Positions 11,856 to 22,108 of a stretch of 64,000 nucleotides of DNA are shown one piece after another. The DNA is taken from assembly GCA_001600495.1 (NCBI GenBank), contig BCKE01000064.1, positions 168,607-232,606 of the forward strand, given 5' to 3'. The number at the start of each line of letters is the position of its first letter. Position 1 is the stretch's first letter. Source of the stretch: Pilasporangium apinafurcum (lineage: Eukaryota > Oomycota > Peronosporomycetes > Pythiales > Pythiaceae). The notes under the pieces are model-generated. The model searched no databases, had not been told where the DNA came from, and saw only the letters and a program-made list of their open reading frames with translations. Made by a program: the position numbers and the translations under genes.

Positions 11856-13538
11856 TTAGCTGGAACTTCTTGCGATTGTATGGTTCTTGGTCGATTTCAT
11901 GGTCGCATGGGGATCTGCCTGCGAAGTATCTGTGCCAACTGTGTGGTTCCCACTCTTCTCTTTGTTGGCGGATTTGTTTTTGCTTGCTGCTGATGCGCGT
12001 GCAGCGGCTGCGCGTTTGCCATTGAACTTCGTCACATGCGCCACCAGTAGGACCTTGTTTTCCTGGGTTGAGAAAGTCTGTCGTTTCCGTGCATACGTGA
12101 AATAATACAAAGACAGCAATGCCACCAGCCCAAGAAATGAGAGAATCTCGATGCCATTATTGCGCTGATAAACAGCGATGGAGACGATGCCCAGCAGCCA
12201 CACACTCATGGAAAAAATAGCACCAGCGATACCACAGGGATTTCTAAAGGTTGAGCTCTTGATGTTGCGATAGTTGACTTTCAAGGAAATGTAGCCGATG
12301 CACTGACCTGTGTACGACATGAAGGCACAAGTGATGCAGATATTAAAGAGGTATCCGCCGATGGACGGTACCCAGTAAACAAGCATACAGAATCCATAGC
12401 TGATCGCTGAACCGACCAGTAGTGCCATATAAGGTGTAGTTGTGTGCTGTGTGGTTTTGGAGAGCGAGTGCGGCAGCAGTCTCGACGTAGCCATGGCAGC
12501 GATGAGTTTACCATAGCACCACATAAAGCCAAATGCTGTGGCGTAGGTGGCTGGTAGTGAGAAGATCGTCGCAGTGTTGCGCGATAACTTGAAAAGCAAT
12601 ATGAAGCAGCTGTTGAACGGCACGAGTTCTGTTGGCAAGTTGGCCAGTCCCGGCGGCAGTGAGACCGTGACGAAGAAGATGGTTATCCCCGAGATGAAGA
12701 GTGTCAACACACACGCGACTTGCGCGAACGGTACCGTCACTTTCGGCCTCGGAACTTGATCACTCGAGAGGCTGAGCGCTTCCACACCGACAAAAAACCA
12801 CGAAGCGAGCGGTAGTGACTTCATAAACCCGGAAAAACCATCGATTACTTGCATTTGCGGGTCATCTGCGTATTTGCTGAAGCTGACATAGGGCAATGAT
12901 CCAAAGAAAAAAAGCAATACGACTGCTACCGACATCATACTCAGCACAGCATTGAAGATCCAAAACACGCGGTCACCCTTGATGTGGATAAATAATGCTG
13001 ACAAGTAGAACAATAGCCACACAGCTGGTTTGAGTGCATGCAGTGATGGCACCGCGAAGAAGATCATGTTAGCAAATGAGATCACTGATGTCGACACGTA
13101 GATAATGTACTCAATCGCCTCACAGCAACCGATGAGGAACGCCGGGTAGAAGCCCAACGTACATCTCGACAAACCATACGCGCCTCCTGCGAAGGGGAGA
13201 GCACCACTAATCTCAGACGTGCAGAAGCACAATGTGATATACGCCCCGGCAATCAAAAAATACGCGATCAAGTAGCTGTATAGTCCAGCGGAGAGCCCAG
13301 CGTTCCATGAAAAGTATTGCCCGCCGATAACGATGGTCATGCCGAGCATCCAGATGTCCCATTTCCCTGGATGGTACTTGAGTTGTGTCATCAGTGTGCC
13401 ATTACCAGAAGAGAGGCTGCTCGACGTAGATGAGTCATGATTGGTGGAGCACATAGACTCCTTGTTGGTGGAGATGGCGGAACGGTAAGCGCCTGCGTAG
13501 ACCTTGAGCGGTTTGCACTTGAGCAGCTTGGTGAGCAT
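11856..13538 (-). CDS. APC-superfamily amino acid/ethanolamine-type permease 1
   Basis: Polytopic secondary transporter, 560 aa, single exon, ATG at 13538. About 12 hydrophobic segments begin near residue 60. The first carries GGQYFSWNAGLSAG, like the ethanolamine/amino-acid permease branch of the APC superfamily, and is followed by SEISGALPFAGGAYGLSR, a classic APC substrate-site motif. The N-terminus is Ser/Thr-rich, and the last 70 residues are a hydrophilic Lys/Ala/Ser-rich tail. Likely plasma membrane; the substrate is not determinable from sequence. The tandem paralogue at 14408-16012 shares the transmembrane core but not the tails. A 157-bp stretch of this gene (12221-12377) recurs inverted at 13989-14145. 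Confidence 0.88.
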   Translation of the reverse strand: MLTKLLKCKPLKVYAGAYRSAISTNKESMCSTNHDSSTSSSLSSGNGTLMTQLKYHPGKWDIWMLGMTIVIGGQYFSWNAGLSAGLYSYLIAYFLIAGAYITLCFCTSEISGALPFAGGAYGLSRCTLGFYPAFLIGCCEAIEYIIYVSTSVISFANMIFFAVPSLHALKPAVWLLFYLSALFIHIKGDRVFWIFNAVLSMMSVAVVLLFFFGSLPYVSFSKYADDPQMQVIDGFSGFMKSLPLASWFFVGVEALSLSSDQVPRPKVTVPFAQVACVLTLFISGITIFFVTVSLPPGLANLPTELVPFNSCFILLFKLSRNTATIFSLPATYATAFGFMWCYGKLIAAMATSRLLPHSLSKTTQHTTTPYMALLVGSAISYGFCMLVYWVPSIGGYLFNICITCAFMSYTGQCIGYISLKVNYRNIKSSTFRNPCGIAGAIFSMSVWLLGIVSIAVYQRNNGIEILSFLGLVALLSLYYFTYARKRQTFSTQENKVLLVAHVTKFNGKRAAAARASAASKNKSANKEKSGNHTVGTDTSQADPHATMKSTKNHTIARSSS

Positions 13539-13988
13539 AATCGTTTCTTCTGCAGTTCCTCGAGCCGAGATAAGGAGAAAAATGAAGATGGCGGTACGAG
13601 CTGAAAGCTACTTTCACAGTTAAAGGACAATAAACGCCTAAAAATAAGAATTCACAGAACTAACCATTTTGTTCTGCTGTGGATTTGTATATTGAGCAGC
13701 ATGGCTGTGTTATCCACAATACAGGAGGCACGGTTCACAACCGTATCTGTTGAGCGTTAGCATAATGATAAAAAATGCTTGAGCTATTTATATCAAATAT
13801 TGCACCGCTGGGCATCAGCTAAATAGTAAACATGAGCGTTAGCTTGAAACCTCCAGCTTCTCAACGCCAAGATCAACAAACTTAGAATGAGCGTCATTTG
13901 TTTATCGATTCGTTTGTCATTCCAAGAGAGCGAATGGGATCATAGTTGAAAGCCTGTGAGTTAAATATACACCCTCTTCCATGAGTTA
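13539..13988. promoter_or_regulatory. Upstream region of permease 1
   Basis: About 450 bp upstream of permease 1, moderately AT-rich, with no coding sequence recognised. It ends at the inverted permease fragment. Confidence 0.4.
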
Positions 13989-14145
13989 TATTGGGTACCG
14001 TCCATCGGCGGATACCTCTTTAACATCTGCATCACTTGTGCCTTCATGTCGTACACAGGTCAGTGCATCGGCTACATTTCCTTGAAAGTCAACTATCGCA
14101 ACATCAAGAGCTCAACCTTTAGAAATCTCTATGGTATTGCTGGTG
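13989..14145 (+). pseudogene. Inverted 157-bp fragment of permease 1
   Basis: On the plus strand this reads WVPSIGGYLFNICITCAF and onward through GQCIGYISLKVNYRNIKSS. It is almost identical at DNA level to the complement of 12221-12377 in permease 1, with about five mismatches over 157 bp by eye. It has no start, no flanking permease sequence and ends abruptly, so it is a recent, non-functional inverted duplicate. Confidence 0.88.
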
Positions 14146-14407
14146 ATAATCCATATTACATCGAAATCGAACAACACGTGCATGCAAATGCGCGAAGAAA
14201 CATCAACTAGTCAACGAATGTGTTTGTGATAGATTGATGAGCGAGTCTCCATCATGAGTTTGGCACTTGTAGCAAGTGTGTAGTAAGTGTATGAAAACTA
14301 TTTACAACTTTCAAAATCTTAGAAAATACCTGAAGCAACTTAATCTAGTTCTTCGTGTTCTATCATCTTTCTACCTTCCTTTTGTTCCTACGACTGACTA
14401 TCAAGCA
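14146..14407. other. 3' flank of permease 2
   Basis: Short spacer between the permease scrap and the permease 2 stop codon. Nothing recognised. Confidence 0.5.
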
Positions 14408-16012
14408 CTAACCATGCAGCGAGGCCATCACCAGCCTTGTTTGGCGGTTCGACCCTAGCTTACTGTTGATATTTTGGCCTATTCGTCGCGAGGCTCCTCG
14501 CTTTCCATTAAACTTTATCACATGTGCCACCAGTAAAATCCGATTCTCCTGCCTCGAGAATGTCTGGCGTTTCTGTGCGTACGTGAAATAATACAAAGAT
14601 AGCAACGCGACAAACATCAGGAGCACCAACACTTCGATACCGTTATTACCTTGAAACGCAACGATTGCAAGAATCCCAAGCAGCCAAACCGTCATGGAAA
14701 ACCCAGCACCAACCAATCCAAACGGACTTCGAAAGCTCGAGCTCTTGATGCTGCGGTAGTTGAGCCGTAACGAGATAAAGCCAATGCACTGGGTTGTGTA
14801 CGAGACGAAGCCAGAAAGCATGCAGATCGGGAACAAGTAGTCTTGAACATTCGGCTCAATGTAGACGACCATACACACGGCATAACTGAGCCAGGAGCCG
14901 ACTAGGAGCGCGACATACGGCACATCGGAACACTTAGTGGTTGATGCAAAAGACGAAGGGAACAAGTTCGACGTCGCCATGGCCGAAATAAGTTTCCCAT
15001 AGCACCACATGAAGCCAAACGCGGTTGCATATGTCGCTGGTAGTGACAAAATCGTAGAAGCAGTCCGCGAAATCCGGAACAAAAGCACAAAGCAGTTGCT
15101 GAACGGTATGAAATCCTTTGCGAACACTTTTATATCTGTCGAAAGCGCAATTGAGACGAAAAGCACCATCGTTCCGGTCACAAAGAGCGTGAGCACACAT
15201 GTGACTTGTGCAAAGGGGATAATTTGCTTTGGTTTCTGGACTTGATCGCTTGCGAGATTCATCGCCTCAACTCCAACGAAAAACCACGCCGCAAGTGGCA
15301 GTACGCGCATGAAGCCATGAAATCCATCAATGTATTGTGACGCAGGATCCACGGTGTATTTCGATAAATTGACATATGGAAGCGCTCCAAAACAATACAC
15401 CATGACGATCAAGATAGAAATGGCGCCGATCACGAGGTTGAAAAGCCAAAATATTCGATCTCCTTTCAAGTGGAAAAACAACGACGAGATGTAGAACAAC
15501 GCCCAGAAGAGCGGCTTCAATGGTTCCAAATCAGGTACAACGACGATAATCATGTCGACAAACCCAACAACGGACGTGGAAACGTATATAATGTACTCGA
15601 GTGCCTCGCAACAACCGATTATGAACGCTGGATAAAAACCTAACGTACACCTCGCCAGACCATAGGCTCCACCAGCGAACGGTAGCGCGCCGCTGATCTC
15701 AGACGTACAGCAACAGAGTATGATATAGGCACCAGCGATGAGAAAGTACGCGATTATGTAGGTGTAGAATCCGGCGGTGAGGCCAGCGTTCCAGTAGAAA
15801 TATTGGCCACCAATGGCGATGGTGATGCCGAGCATCCAGATGTCGAGTCGCCCTGGATGGTATTTGCCCTTAACTTTTTTGATGGTCGGGCCCGTGGAGA
15901 TTGCAGCCCGGCTGCACGAGATTGCTTTACTACTGCCCTTGGTGATCACCGGCTGGACATGTGTGGTTCGATGGGGATATATTTTCTGCGATTTGAAGGA
16001 CGCTTTGAGCAT
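14408..16012 (-). CDS. APC-superfamily amino acid/ethanolamine-type permease 2
   Basis: Tandem paralogue of the gene at 11856-13538; 534 aa, single exon, ATG at 16012. It keeps the same order of blocks: YHPGRLDIWMLGITIAIGGQ, SEISGALPFAGGAYGLAR, a GCCEALEYIIYVSTSV segment, and a C-terminal NNGIEVLVLLMFVALLSLYY segment. About 12 membrane spans. The hydrophilic N- and C-termini differ from permease 1, so regulation or localisation may differ while the transport core is kept. Both copies lie in the same orientation, consistent with tandem duplication by unequal crossing over. Substrate unknown; amino acids or ethanolamine are the family-level possibilities. Confidence 0.88.
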   Translation of the reverse strand: MLKASFKSQKIYPHRTTHVQPVITKGSSKAISCSRAAISTGPTIKKVKGKYHPGRLDIWMLGITIAIGGQYFYWNAGLTAGFYTYIIAYFLIAGAYIILCCCTSEISGALPFAGGAYGLARCTLGFYPAFIIGCCEALEYIIYVSTSVVGFVDMIIVVVPDLEPLKPLFWALFYISSLFFHLKGDRIFWLFNLVIGAISILIVMVYCFGALPYVNLSKYTVDPASQYIDGFHGFMRVLPLAAWFFVGVEAMNLASDQVQKPKQIIPFAQVTCVLTLFVTGTMVLFVSIALSTDIKVFAKDFIPFSNCFVLLFRISRTASTILSLPATYATAFGFMWCYGKLISAMATSNLFPSSFASTTKCSDVPYVALLVGSWLSYAVCMVVYIEPNVQDYLFPICMLSGFVSYTTQCIGFISLRLNYRSIKSSSFRSPFGLVGAGFSMTVWLLGILAIVAFQGNNGIEVLVLLMFVALLSLYYFTYAQKRQTFSRQENRILLVAHVIKFNGKRGASRRIGQNINSKLGSNRQTRLVMASLHG

Positions 16013-17000
16013 TTTTGGAGCAGAAGTACTTCTTTTATGAGATGAAAAGAGTTTGGCTGTGTGTTGGTGTCGAGTTTGTCGTATTAAATGGCCAACACTA
16101 CGTCCTTCTTCTTCGCTGAAGGCGTTTTTATTTCCTGGTGAGAGATGAATTCTACTCTTGCGCTGTTGACATTTTCGAACTGCTCACATCATGCATTTTA
16201 TTCTGGGGCCAATGTGTATCTTCTTTCACAAATAAAAATAGGCGCAGAACTCAAAATACGTCGGTGGATCCGCGTCTCACGCATTACTCGATTTCCAGGA
16301 GTTGGTTTCAAGGATCAAGAAGTATCAACAAGTGTTCGTCTATTGAAATCGCGTGTTGTAAGTCAAATTGAACTGGTCAACTCAACTATTATAACTTCAA
16401 ATTCGCTGTGACACTTGCCGCTATTTTTCTGCATGGCTCAAGCAAGAAAGTTTGAAACTTGCACAGATTGAGCAGTATAAAATTGATCTTGAATTCAGCT
16501 CCAACAGTACAAGCATAAAAAAGTCTTGACAATCAGAAAAACATACTTCGATCTCACTCATGATCGTCAGACCTTCAGAGAGGACAGATTTGGCCAAGGA
16601 TTCTTGTACGAGTTGTAAAAGCTTTTTAGTCTCCATCAGCCAAGTCATCAAAATGTCTACATACAGTAAGTTGGTTGGGACTTAGGTCCATTGTCAGTGC
16701 GTTTCGATATGATAAAATTATGTTGCTATTGTGCATATAACGTTCTTGCTACACAAGGAGCTAGCAGTGACATCTCATCCTTGGCGTCTACCGGTTAGGG
16801 CAATACGGCGAGAGTGGTGTGTTTTGTCTATTCCTTTGATGCTGTTCCATGCGACGTGCAGGGTCACCTCCTCACACGAAAGACGCAAAAAACTGCAATA
16901 CAGTTCGGGTTTACCTCTTTTGTGTACTCTTACTCTATACTTCCAGGAGTTTATGCTCATTGTGGGTGCCGTGTCCGCCGCCTTCTTGAGTCATTGTTTA
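16013..17000. other. Intergenic region, no convincing gene
   Basis: This kilobase lies between permease 2 and the mitochondrial carrier. A short minus-strand frame starting at an ATG near 16648 (ETKKLLQLVQESLAKSV...) ends at a possible GTATGT donor. It could be an exon of a tiny gene of about 41 aa, but nothing else supports it. Plus-strand frames over 16138-16411 are not domain-like. Confidence 0.4.
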
Positions 17001-18022
17001 TTACTCGTGTTGCTTCGCCAACATGTACTTCTTTTGCATTTCAAACGCGAGCAGCGTGATACCTAGCAGCGGTGCCTGCACCATCATCCGCGGCACGGCA
17101 CCTCTCATCAGCGCCCCATATCCGTCCTTGGCGACAATCTGCCGATAACAGTCGAGTGTGTTTTTGTAATTCGCTCCACGCATTTGTCGTCGGGTTTTGA
17201 TCACGTCTGCAGGTGTACAAAGTCCTGCAGCCGTGGCACCAGCGACCGCTCCGGCAAAGAGCGTCGAGAGCATGGAAGAGGAGGTGGAAGAATCGTTCTT
17301 TTCACTTGCCAACGCGTCTCGTAATGCAGCGTATGTCGGGAAGAAAATGATCGAGTACGGAATGTCACGCAACAAACAGATGTCCACACCTTTGTAGAGA
17401 CCGCGCAAGCCGAGACTCTGCACAACCTGCAACGGTGTCAGTTGCTCAGCCACGGGCAGTGATGCTTGTGTCTGCAAGCGAATCTTGACAATCTCGGTCT
17501 AATATTAGAAAGCAAAACCAGATCCAAATTTACTCGTTAGACATGATAAGCAGCAAGTTCAGAACTTTAAATCACGATATAGCTTACCGGATTAGTGGCA
17601 ATGACTTGTGCGATCCCTGCACCGGCGGCGGCCAAAATTTGTTGTCCGAGCGGCAAAATGCCCGTCGAATTCCCATTTCGATGCTGGAAGTATTCGCGCA
17701 ATTGGTCATTCACAGCTAATTTAATGGCCTTCTCGGGCAAAACGCCGACAAGCGTTGGTGGAAGACCTCTGTAAAATCCTCTCAGCCCTTCCGTAGCGTA
17801 AATATGACGTACAATTTGCAAGGGCCCATGCGCAAACCTTCGTGTATGGCCCTGCAATTGTGTTTTGACAATGTCGACTGGGAACGTCGAGGAGACACCA
17901 ACGACACCAGCAACACCGCCGACCGCGAGTTTCAAATGTAGTGGAATGAAAACAATTGGGGCGCTCGTGGCCGTGACGGTGAGCGAAGGCGAGCGGTTGG
18001 CTGATGCAGTTGATGTCGCCAT
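17001..18022 (-). CDS. Mitochondrial carrier, glutamate-type (SLC25A18/22-like), 2 exons
   Basis: Solute carrier of the mitochondrial inner membrane, 310 aa, the normal carrier length. Exons 18022-17588 and 17498-17001, with a GTAAGC donor and ATATTAG acceptor, joined in phase 0. Three carrier repeats carry the P-x-[DE]-x-x-[KR] signatures PVDIVK, PTEIVK (which spans the splice junction) and PADVIK. The blocks GGVAGVVGVSSTFPVDIVKT, PEKAIKLAVND and TNPTEIVKIRLQTQ resemble glutamate carriers and the C-terminal half of aspartate/glutamate carriers. Substrate assignment is inference from these motifs. No EF-hands are present, so it is not the calcium-regulated form. Confidence 0.9.
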
Positions 18023-19187
18023 TCTCCTTCGCTTCTTCTTGTGTGATATGCTACAAGAACGGAAATGACACGGAAGCAGTTGAGATCGGATCCCAAAATT
18101 GCTGCAGTGTGGACAGTTTTTGGTTTTTTTTAGGAGCGATTGGTGGTTTTTGAGGGGCCACAAAGCGGATGGATGTGTAATATTGGAAAGAAACTTCAAC
18201 TTGTGTGTTTTTTTGTCGGGTGAGGACAGGTGGTCGGCATTTACGATTCGCTCGAAGCGGAAGATTCTGCTGGTGATCGATAGCAGTGATGACAGGTGTC
18301 GAGGAAGAAGAAGAAGAAGAAGGGCATGTCTCTTATGAATTGGTGATACTTCAAGAAGGAGAATGTGACAGGATGGGGAGGGAGACTAAATACTATATAA
18401 TATACCCCCTAGCTGACAACTGGAGATGGGAATACATAAACAGGAAGGTGGGTTGACAAGGAAAAACCGGCCGGTTTGCTCAATCACCAAATTTTGTGTT
18501 AGGCTGCCTTAACCTTACGACTGGTTCATCTACCAGCAACATGTTGGCTCTCAAATGTGCAATTATTCTACAAGATTCCATGCATTATACTGCTCAAAAC
18601 AGCATCGATCCATTTCGGACGTTGATGTTGCTCCAGTGGGGCTGCGATGGATGGTTTGGTCAAGTTCGAGCAAACATGTAGACGATCGCAAAGTCGACTT
18701 AGTCTGGTCCAACCGAAAAAATAGATACAGCGTAGGTTAGGCATTTATTCAGAATGGGTTAGGGTTAAAGAAAAAGCTCGGATGGTGATACAACTCTTGA
18801 TCGCTTTATTGTATCCATGGGGTATTAATAATCTACAGTACCCCCCCCTGAGATTTAAATGAGATGAGCTTCAATTTATTCGTATGCGGTACTATGTGTG
18901 ACGCACTCTGCGTCGTCTCGTTGGACTGTGACAATCATCTGAAGATTCGCAAGGGAATGACGCAACAACAAATGGATTCAGAAAAGAAAATCAGGAGTTG
19001 TGAGGTTGTTGTGTATGGTGCATCATCTCAACGATGTGTTTGTCGTTTTCTCCATCGCCTACATTCACATGTATGCGCTATATGTATATCTGTTTCTCTC
19101 TCTCTCTCTCTCTCTGCCTATTTGTTGACTGACGTGGGGATGGAACAGTGCATGGACCTTACAAACGCAATATTTTGATCAGTTTCT
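18023..19187. other. Intergenic region with simple repeats
   Basis: Upstream flank of the mitochondrial carrier and 3' flank of the pyrophosphatase. It contains a short GAA run (about 18302-18322) and a CT dinucleotide tract (about 19095-19115). No gene is supported. Confidence 0.6.
19095..19115. repeat. (CT)n microsatellite
   Basis: About ten CT units downstream of the pyrophosphatase stop codon. Ordinary simple repeat. Confidence 0.85.
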
Positions 19188-20876
19188 CTAAACGGTAGCT
19201 TGGCCACCTCGTTCTTCGATCAGAAGCTTCCAGTACTCGTGAGTTTCCGCAACCACCGCTTCAGCAAAGTCGCGGCCCATGCACTTACCGTCGTAGCCGT
19301 AGGCGTTCACCTGCGGCAGCTTGTAATCTCGTAACCAATCGTGGATGGCCGTGATGCAGCCAGGCATATGCGCTTCAATATCCGCAACGTCATGGATCTT
19401 CGAGGCGTAATGATCTTCAACGTTGATGCAAATCACTTTCCAATCCGTTTCATTGTCGTCGATCAGTGCCAGCACACCAAGGATCTTGACCTGCACAACT
19501 GACCCGGTGCGCCATTGCTTGGTGCCAATCTCAATCACATCAATCGGATCGTTATCGCCCACGCATCCAGTACCCTCTGTCGTATGCGAGGGGTCTTCCC
19601 ACGTCTGTGGCAACGCGCCGTAGTTGAACATCATGTCGCCCCAGCCGTATTCACGCAATTTACCATTCTTAGTGTCCTGCTTGATGGGATTAAATGGCTC
19701 ACCCGTTGCGATCTCCATTTTCTTGCGTGTCCACTTGGGAATTTCACAAATAAAGTTAACCGACCCGTCGGAATTGTACAATGGGATATCGTGCCACGGT
19801 GAGATCTGTTCGCGCACACCATTACGACCGGTGTAGTAGAAATTGAGACGGAATTCAAAGCTCGGGAACGCACCAACTGCCTCGGTTTCAATGTTGCCGA
19901 TCGTCGGGTTTGCAATACGAGCCTTGAGGAACTTGAATTTTGCTTGGTAGCGTCTCATGGCCTCCGTCTGGTTTGCAGCCGAGTGGTCGTCATTCCACCA
20001 TTTGATGAACGAGTTAAAATCGATATGACCGTTCTCGCGATGCATAAACTTGACCGCTTCTTTGGCGTCTTCCTCCGAGATCGGTTCACCCAATTTAGCA
20101 TGCAGATCAATGATGTCTTCTTCAGCAATGTATCCGTTGCCATGATGGTCAAAGAGTTCAAAGATCGCACGCATGCGTTCCAATTCACGCGGTTCAATGT
20201 TGACCTGTGTGCCATCATCTAAGACACTACCGCGACGTGTACGCAGTTCTTGGATGATCTCCGTGCCGTATTGCTTCTCCGTTTGCTCGAACGAGGCCAA
20301 CTCTGCACGCAACGTCTTGGTTTCGCTGCGCAAATCCTCCAATTCTTGCATCATTGCCGCAACATCGACGTCAACCTCTTCTTCGCGCCAGGAATCTTTT
20401 CGCACCATCCGGAACGAACTACGTGGTGAGGATGTCGGTGACGACGCGATTGGACGCGTGTACGCGACTTCTTCACCGTCGTTTTTGTCGGGCGCAGTTT
20501 CAATCATCTTTTGCATTGTGGTCATCCATTTCTGCTGGTCATATTCGGTTTCAGCGTACACACGGAAACACTTGTTCGCCGGAGTATAGAATTGGAAGCC
20601 ATTCGGTTTGCCATCCCACTTGTGGACGGAGCTGAATGGGATCTTTCCACGGATCGTACCCGTGGCGAAATCTTCTTCGCTCAGGTAGTAGACGATCTGC
20701 AGCGAGTTTTCACGGATGACACAGTAGCGTTTCTTCCAGAGCAGCGAGTTTTTTTCTGGTTTCTTGAAGAGCACACCCTGGATCACGATCGCTCCAGGCG
20801 CGACAGTGTTGCTATCAGATTGTGCATTTTCTTTCGATTGCGCCAAGAACGCATTGAATGACGGATTAGCGTCCAT
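19188..20876 (-). CDS. PH / EF-hand / family I inorganic pyrophosphatase fusion
   Basis: Single-exon 562-aa protein, ATG at 20876. Residues about 30-126 form a PH domain (KKRYCVIRENSLQIVYYL, ending in the conserved-Trp helix DQQKWMTTM). Residues 170-215 are a predicted coiled coil. Residues about 235-296 are an EF-hand pair whose first loop, DHHGNGYIAEED, ends in Asp rather than Glu. Residues about 335-562 are a complete soluble pyrophosphatase with EIPKW, GDNDPIDVIEIG and DDNETDWK, so the metal-binding aspartates are intact and hydrolysis of PPi is expected. The architecture suggests PPi hydrolysis recruited to a phosphoinositide membrane and tuned by calcium (inference). EF-hand-pyrophosphatase fusions are known in trypanosomatid acidocalcisomes; the added PH domain is notable. 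The frame stays open upstream to 21215. Confidence 0.93.
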   Translation of the reverse strand: MDANPSFNAFLAQSKENAQSDSNTVAPGAIVIQGVLFKKPEKNSLLWKKRYCVIRENSLQIVYYLSEEDFATGTIRGKIPFSSVHKWDGKPNGFQFYTPANKCFRVYAETEYDQQKWMTTMQKMIETAPDKNDGEEVAYTRPIASSPTSSPRSSFRMVRKDSWREEEVDVDVAAMMQELEDLRSETKTLRAELASFEQTEKQYGTEIIQELRTRRGSVLDDGTQVNIEPRELERMRAIFELFDHHGNGYIAEEDIIDLHAKLGEPISEEDAKEAVKFMHRENGHIDFNSFIKWWNDDHSAANQTEAMRRYQAKFKFLKARIANPTIGNIETEAVGAFPSFEFRLNFYYTGRNGVREQISPWHDIPLYNSDGSVNFICEIPKWTRKKMEIATGEPFNPIKQDTKNGKLREYGWGDMMFNYGALPQTWEDPSHTTEGTGCVGDNDPIDVIEIGTKQWRTGSVVQVKILGVLALIDDNETDWKVICINVEDHYASKIHDVADIEAHMPGCITAIHDWLRDYKLPQVNAYGYDGKCMGRDFAEAVVAETHEYWKLLIEERGGQATV

Positions 20877-22108
20877 GGCAGAGTGAGGTAGAACGAGAAG
20901 ACGAGCGGTTACGGGGCTGCAGGGGGGTGGTTGAAAGCGAAAAAATCGCGAAATGACATCGCGTGACACCACCCGCAAATTCGGCTCCGCTGGATCCGCT
21001 CCTCCTCCGCTCGATTGGTACGCTAGGGTTAGGTATTTTTTTTGCAAACCAACAAAATTTTTGCAAAAACTCAGAAGCCGAAAAAATGAGAAAAAAAAAA
21101 CCTCGGAGGTGTTTTTGATTTCCCACTCCATGTGGAACAGTTTCGTCTTCAGTTTTTGTAGAGGGAGAGGAGGAGGGTGACGAAGCAACGGCGCTGTTGT
21201 GCTGGCTGCGAGCAATCAATGAATCGACCGTTCGCGTGCATACACAGCAAATGAGGGCAGCCAACGTACGCTTACCGGCTTTATCAGTATGCGATAGTCC
21301 CAATACGAAGGTTATTGGTCCATTCGCGTTTGTACCCAATGCATTTTGGCATGCTTATGCTGGTGCTCTCTACGTTAGTATCCGAGGGTCATTTATGGTA
21401 TATTCGCCCTGCTGACCACTGGCATCTAACTCGATTAGCTGCATAATGCGTAATGAGCCCGAATCTTGACGTATTTTACGGATTTGATGATGTGAAGGCT
21501 ATGTAAACCCTATAGACGTGGGTGCCATTGATTTTGCCGTTAATATCTTGGATGAATCTTGGCAGTGTCCACATTGTACTGGTCGAAGGGATCTCGACCA
21601 GTTATGTGAGACCTTTCCATCCAATTAATCACCACCATGAATACGCCACTGTACCGTGGACAAATGCTTTTGAATTGGAAAAGTATCCCATTTCGTAGCA
21701 CAACAAAGCAATGCAAAGTGCTTGTAGTGCCATGTCTTAGCGGGATTCGACTGCAAACTTTGGACCTGCATTTCATCACGCGTCATCCGTTTTTGTCCAC
21801 ACACAACCCTGTCACGTCACAATCCAACAAAAAAATACCAACATAAATCAGTACTCTTTTGTGATTGGCTTAAAATAATTACAAGGCAGCAACATTTATA
21901 ACGGAAACGCTATGCCCAATTTTCAACCAATCACCGCCGTACTGTTACTAATTATAGCAACAGAGCTATTTTAACAGTTTTTATTACCAAATAAAAATAG
22001 CCAACATTTGTGTTTTTTGCTTTGGTATTACCCCCTCTATAGTAGAAACATGTATTGAAGTTTCACAGTGCAATCTCAAACCGCCAAGAGACACGAGAAG
22101 AGAGGAAG
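20877..22108. other. Divergent spacer between pyrophosphatase and PIP kinase genes
   Basis: A 1.2-kb head-to-head spacer. The pyrophosphatase frame continues open upstream to 21215, with one in-frame ATG at 21131; that extension is Lys/Phe/Pro-rich and is taken as 5' UTR. The rest shows no gene. AT-rich sequence at 21840-22050 precedes the kinase gene. Confidence 0.5.

Noticed and set aside
16138-16651. Small frames on both strands, including ETKKLLQLVQESLAKSV
   Set aside because: Only a 41-aa product can be built with one intron, and no family resemblance is evident.
19095-19115. CT tract as a regulatory GAGA-type element
   Set aside because: It lies downstream of the nearest gene and is an ordinary microsatellite.
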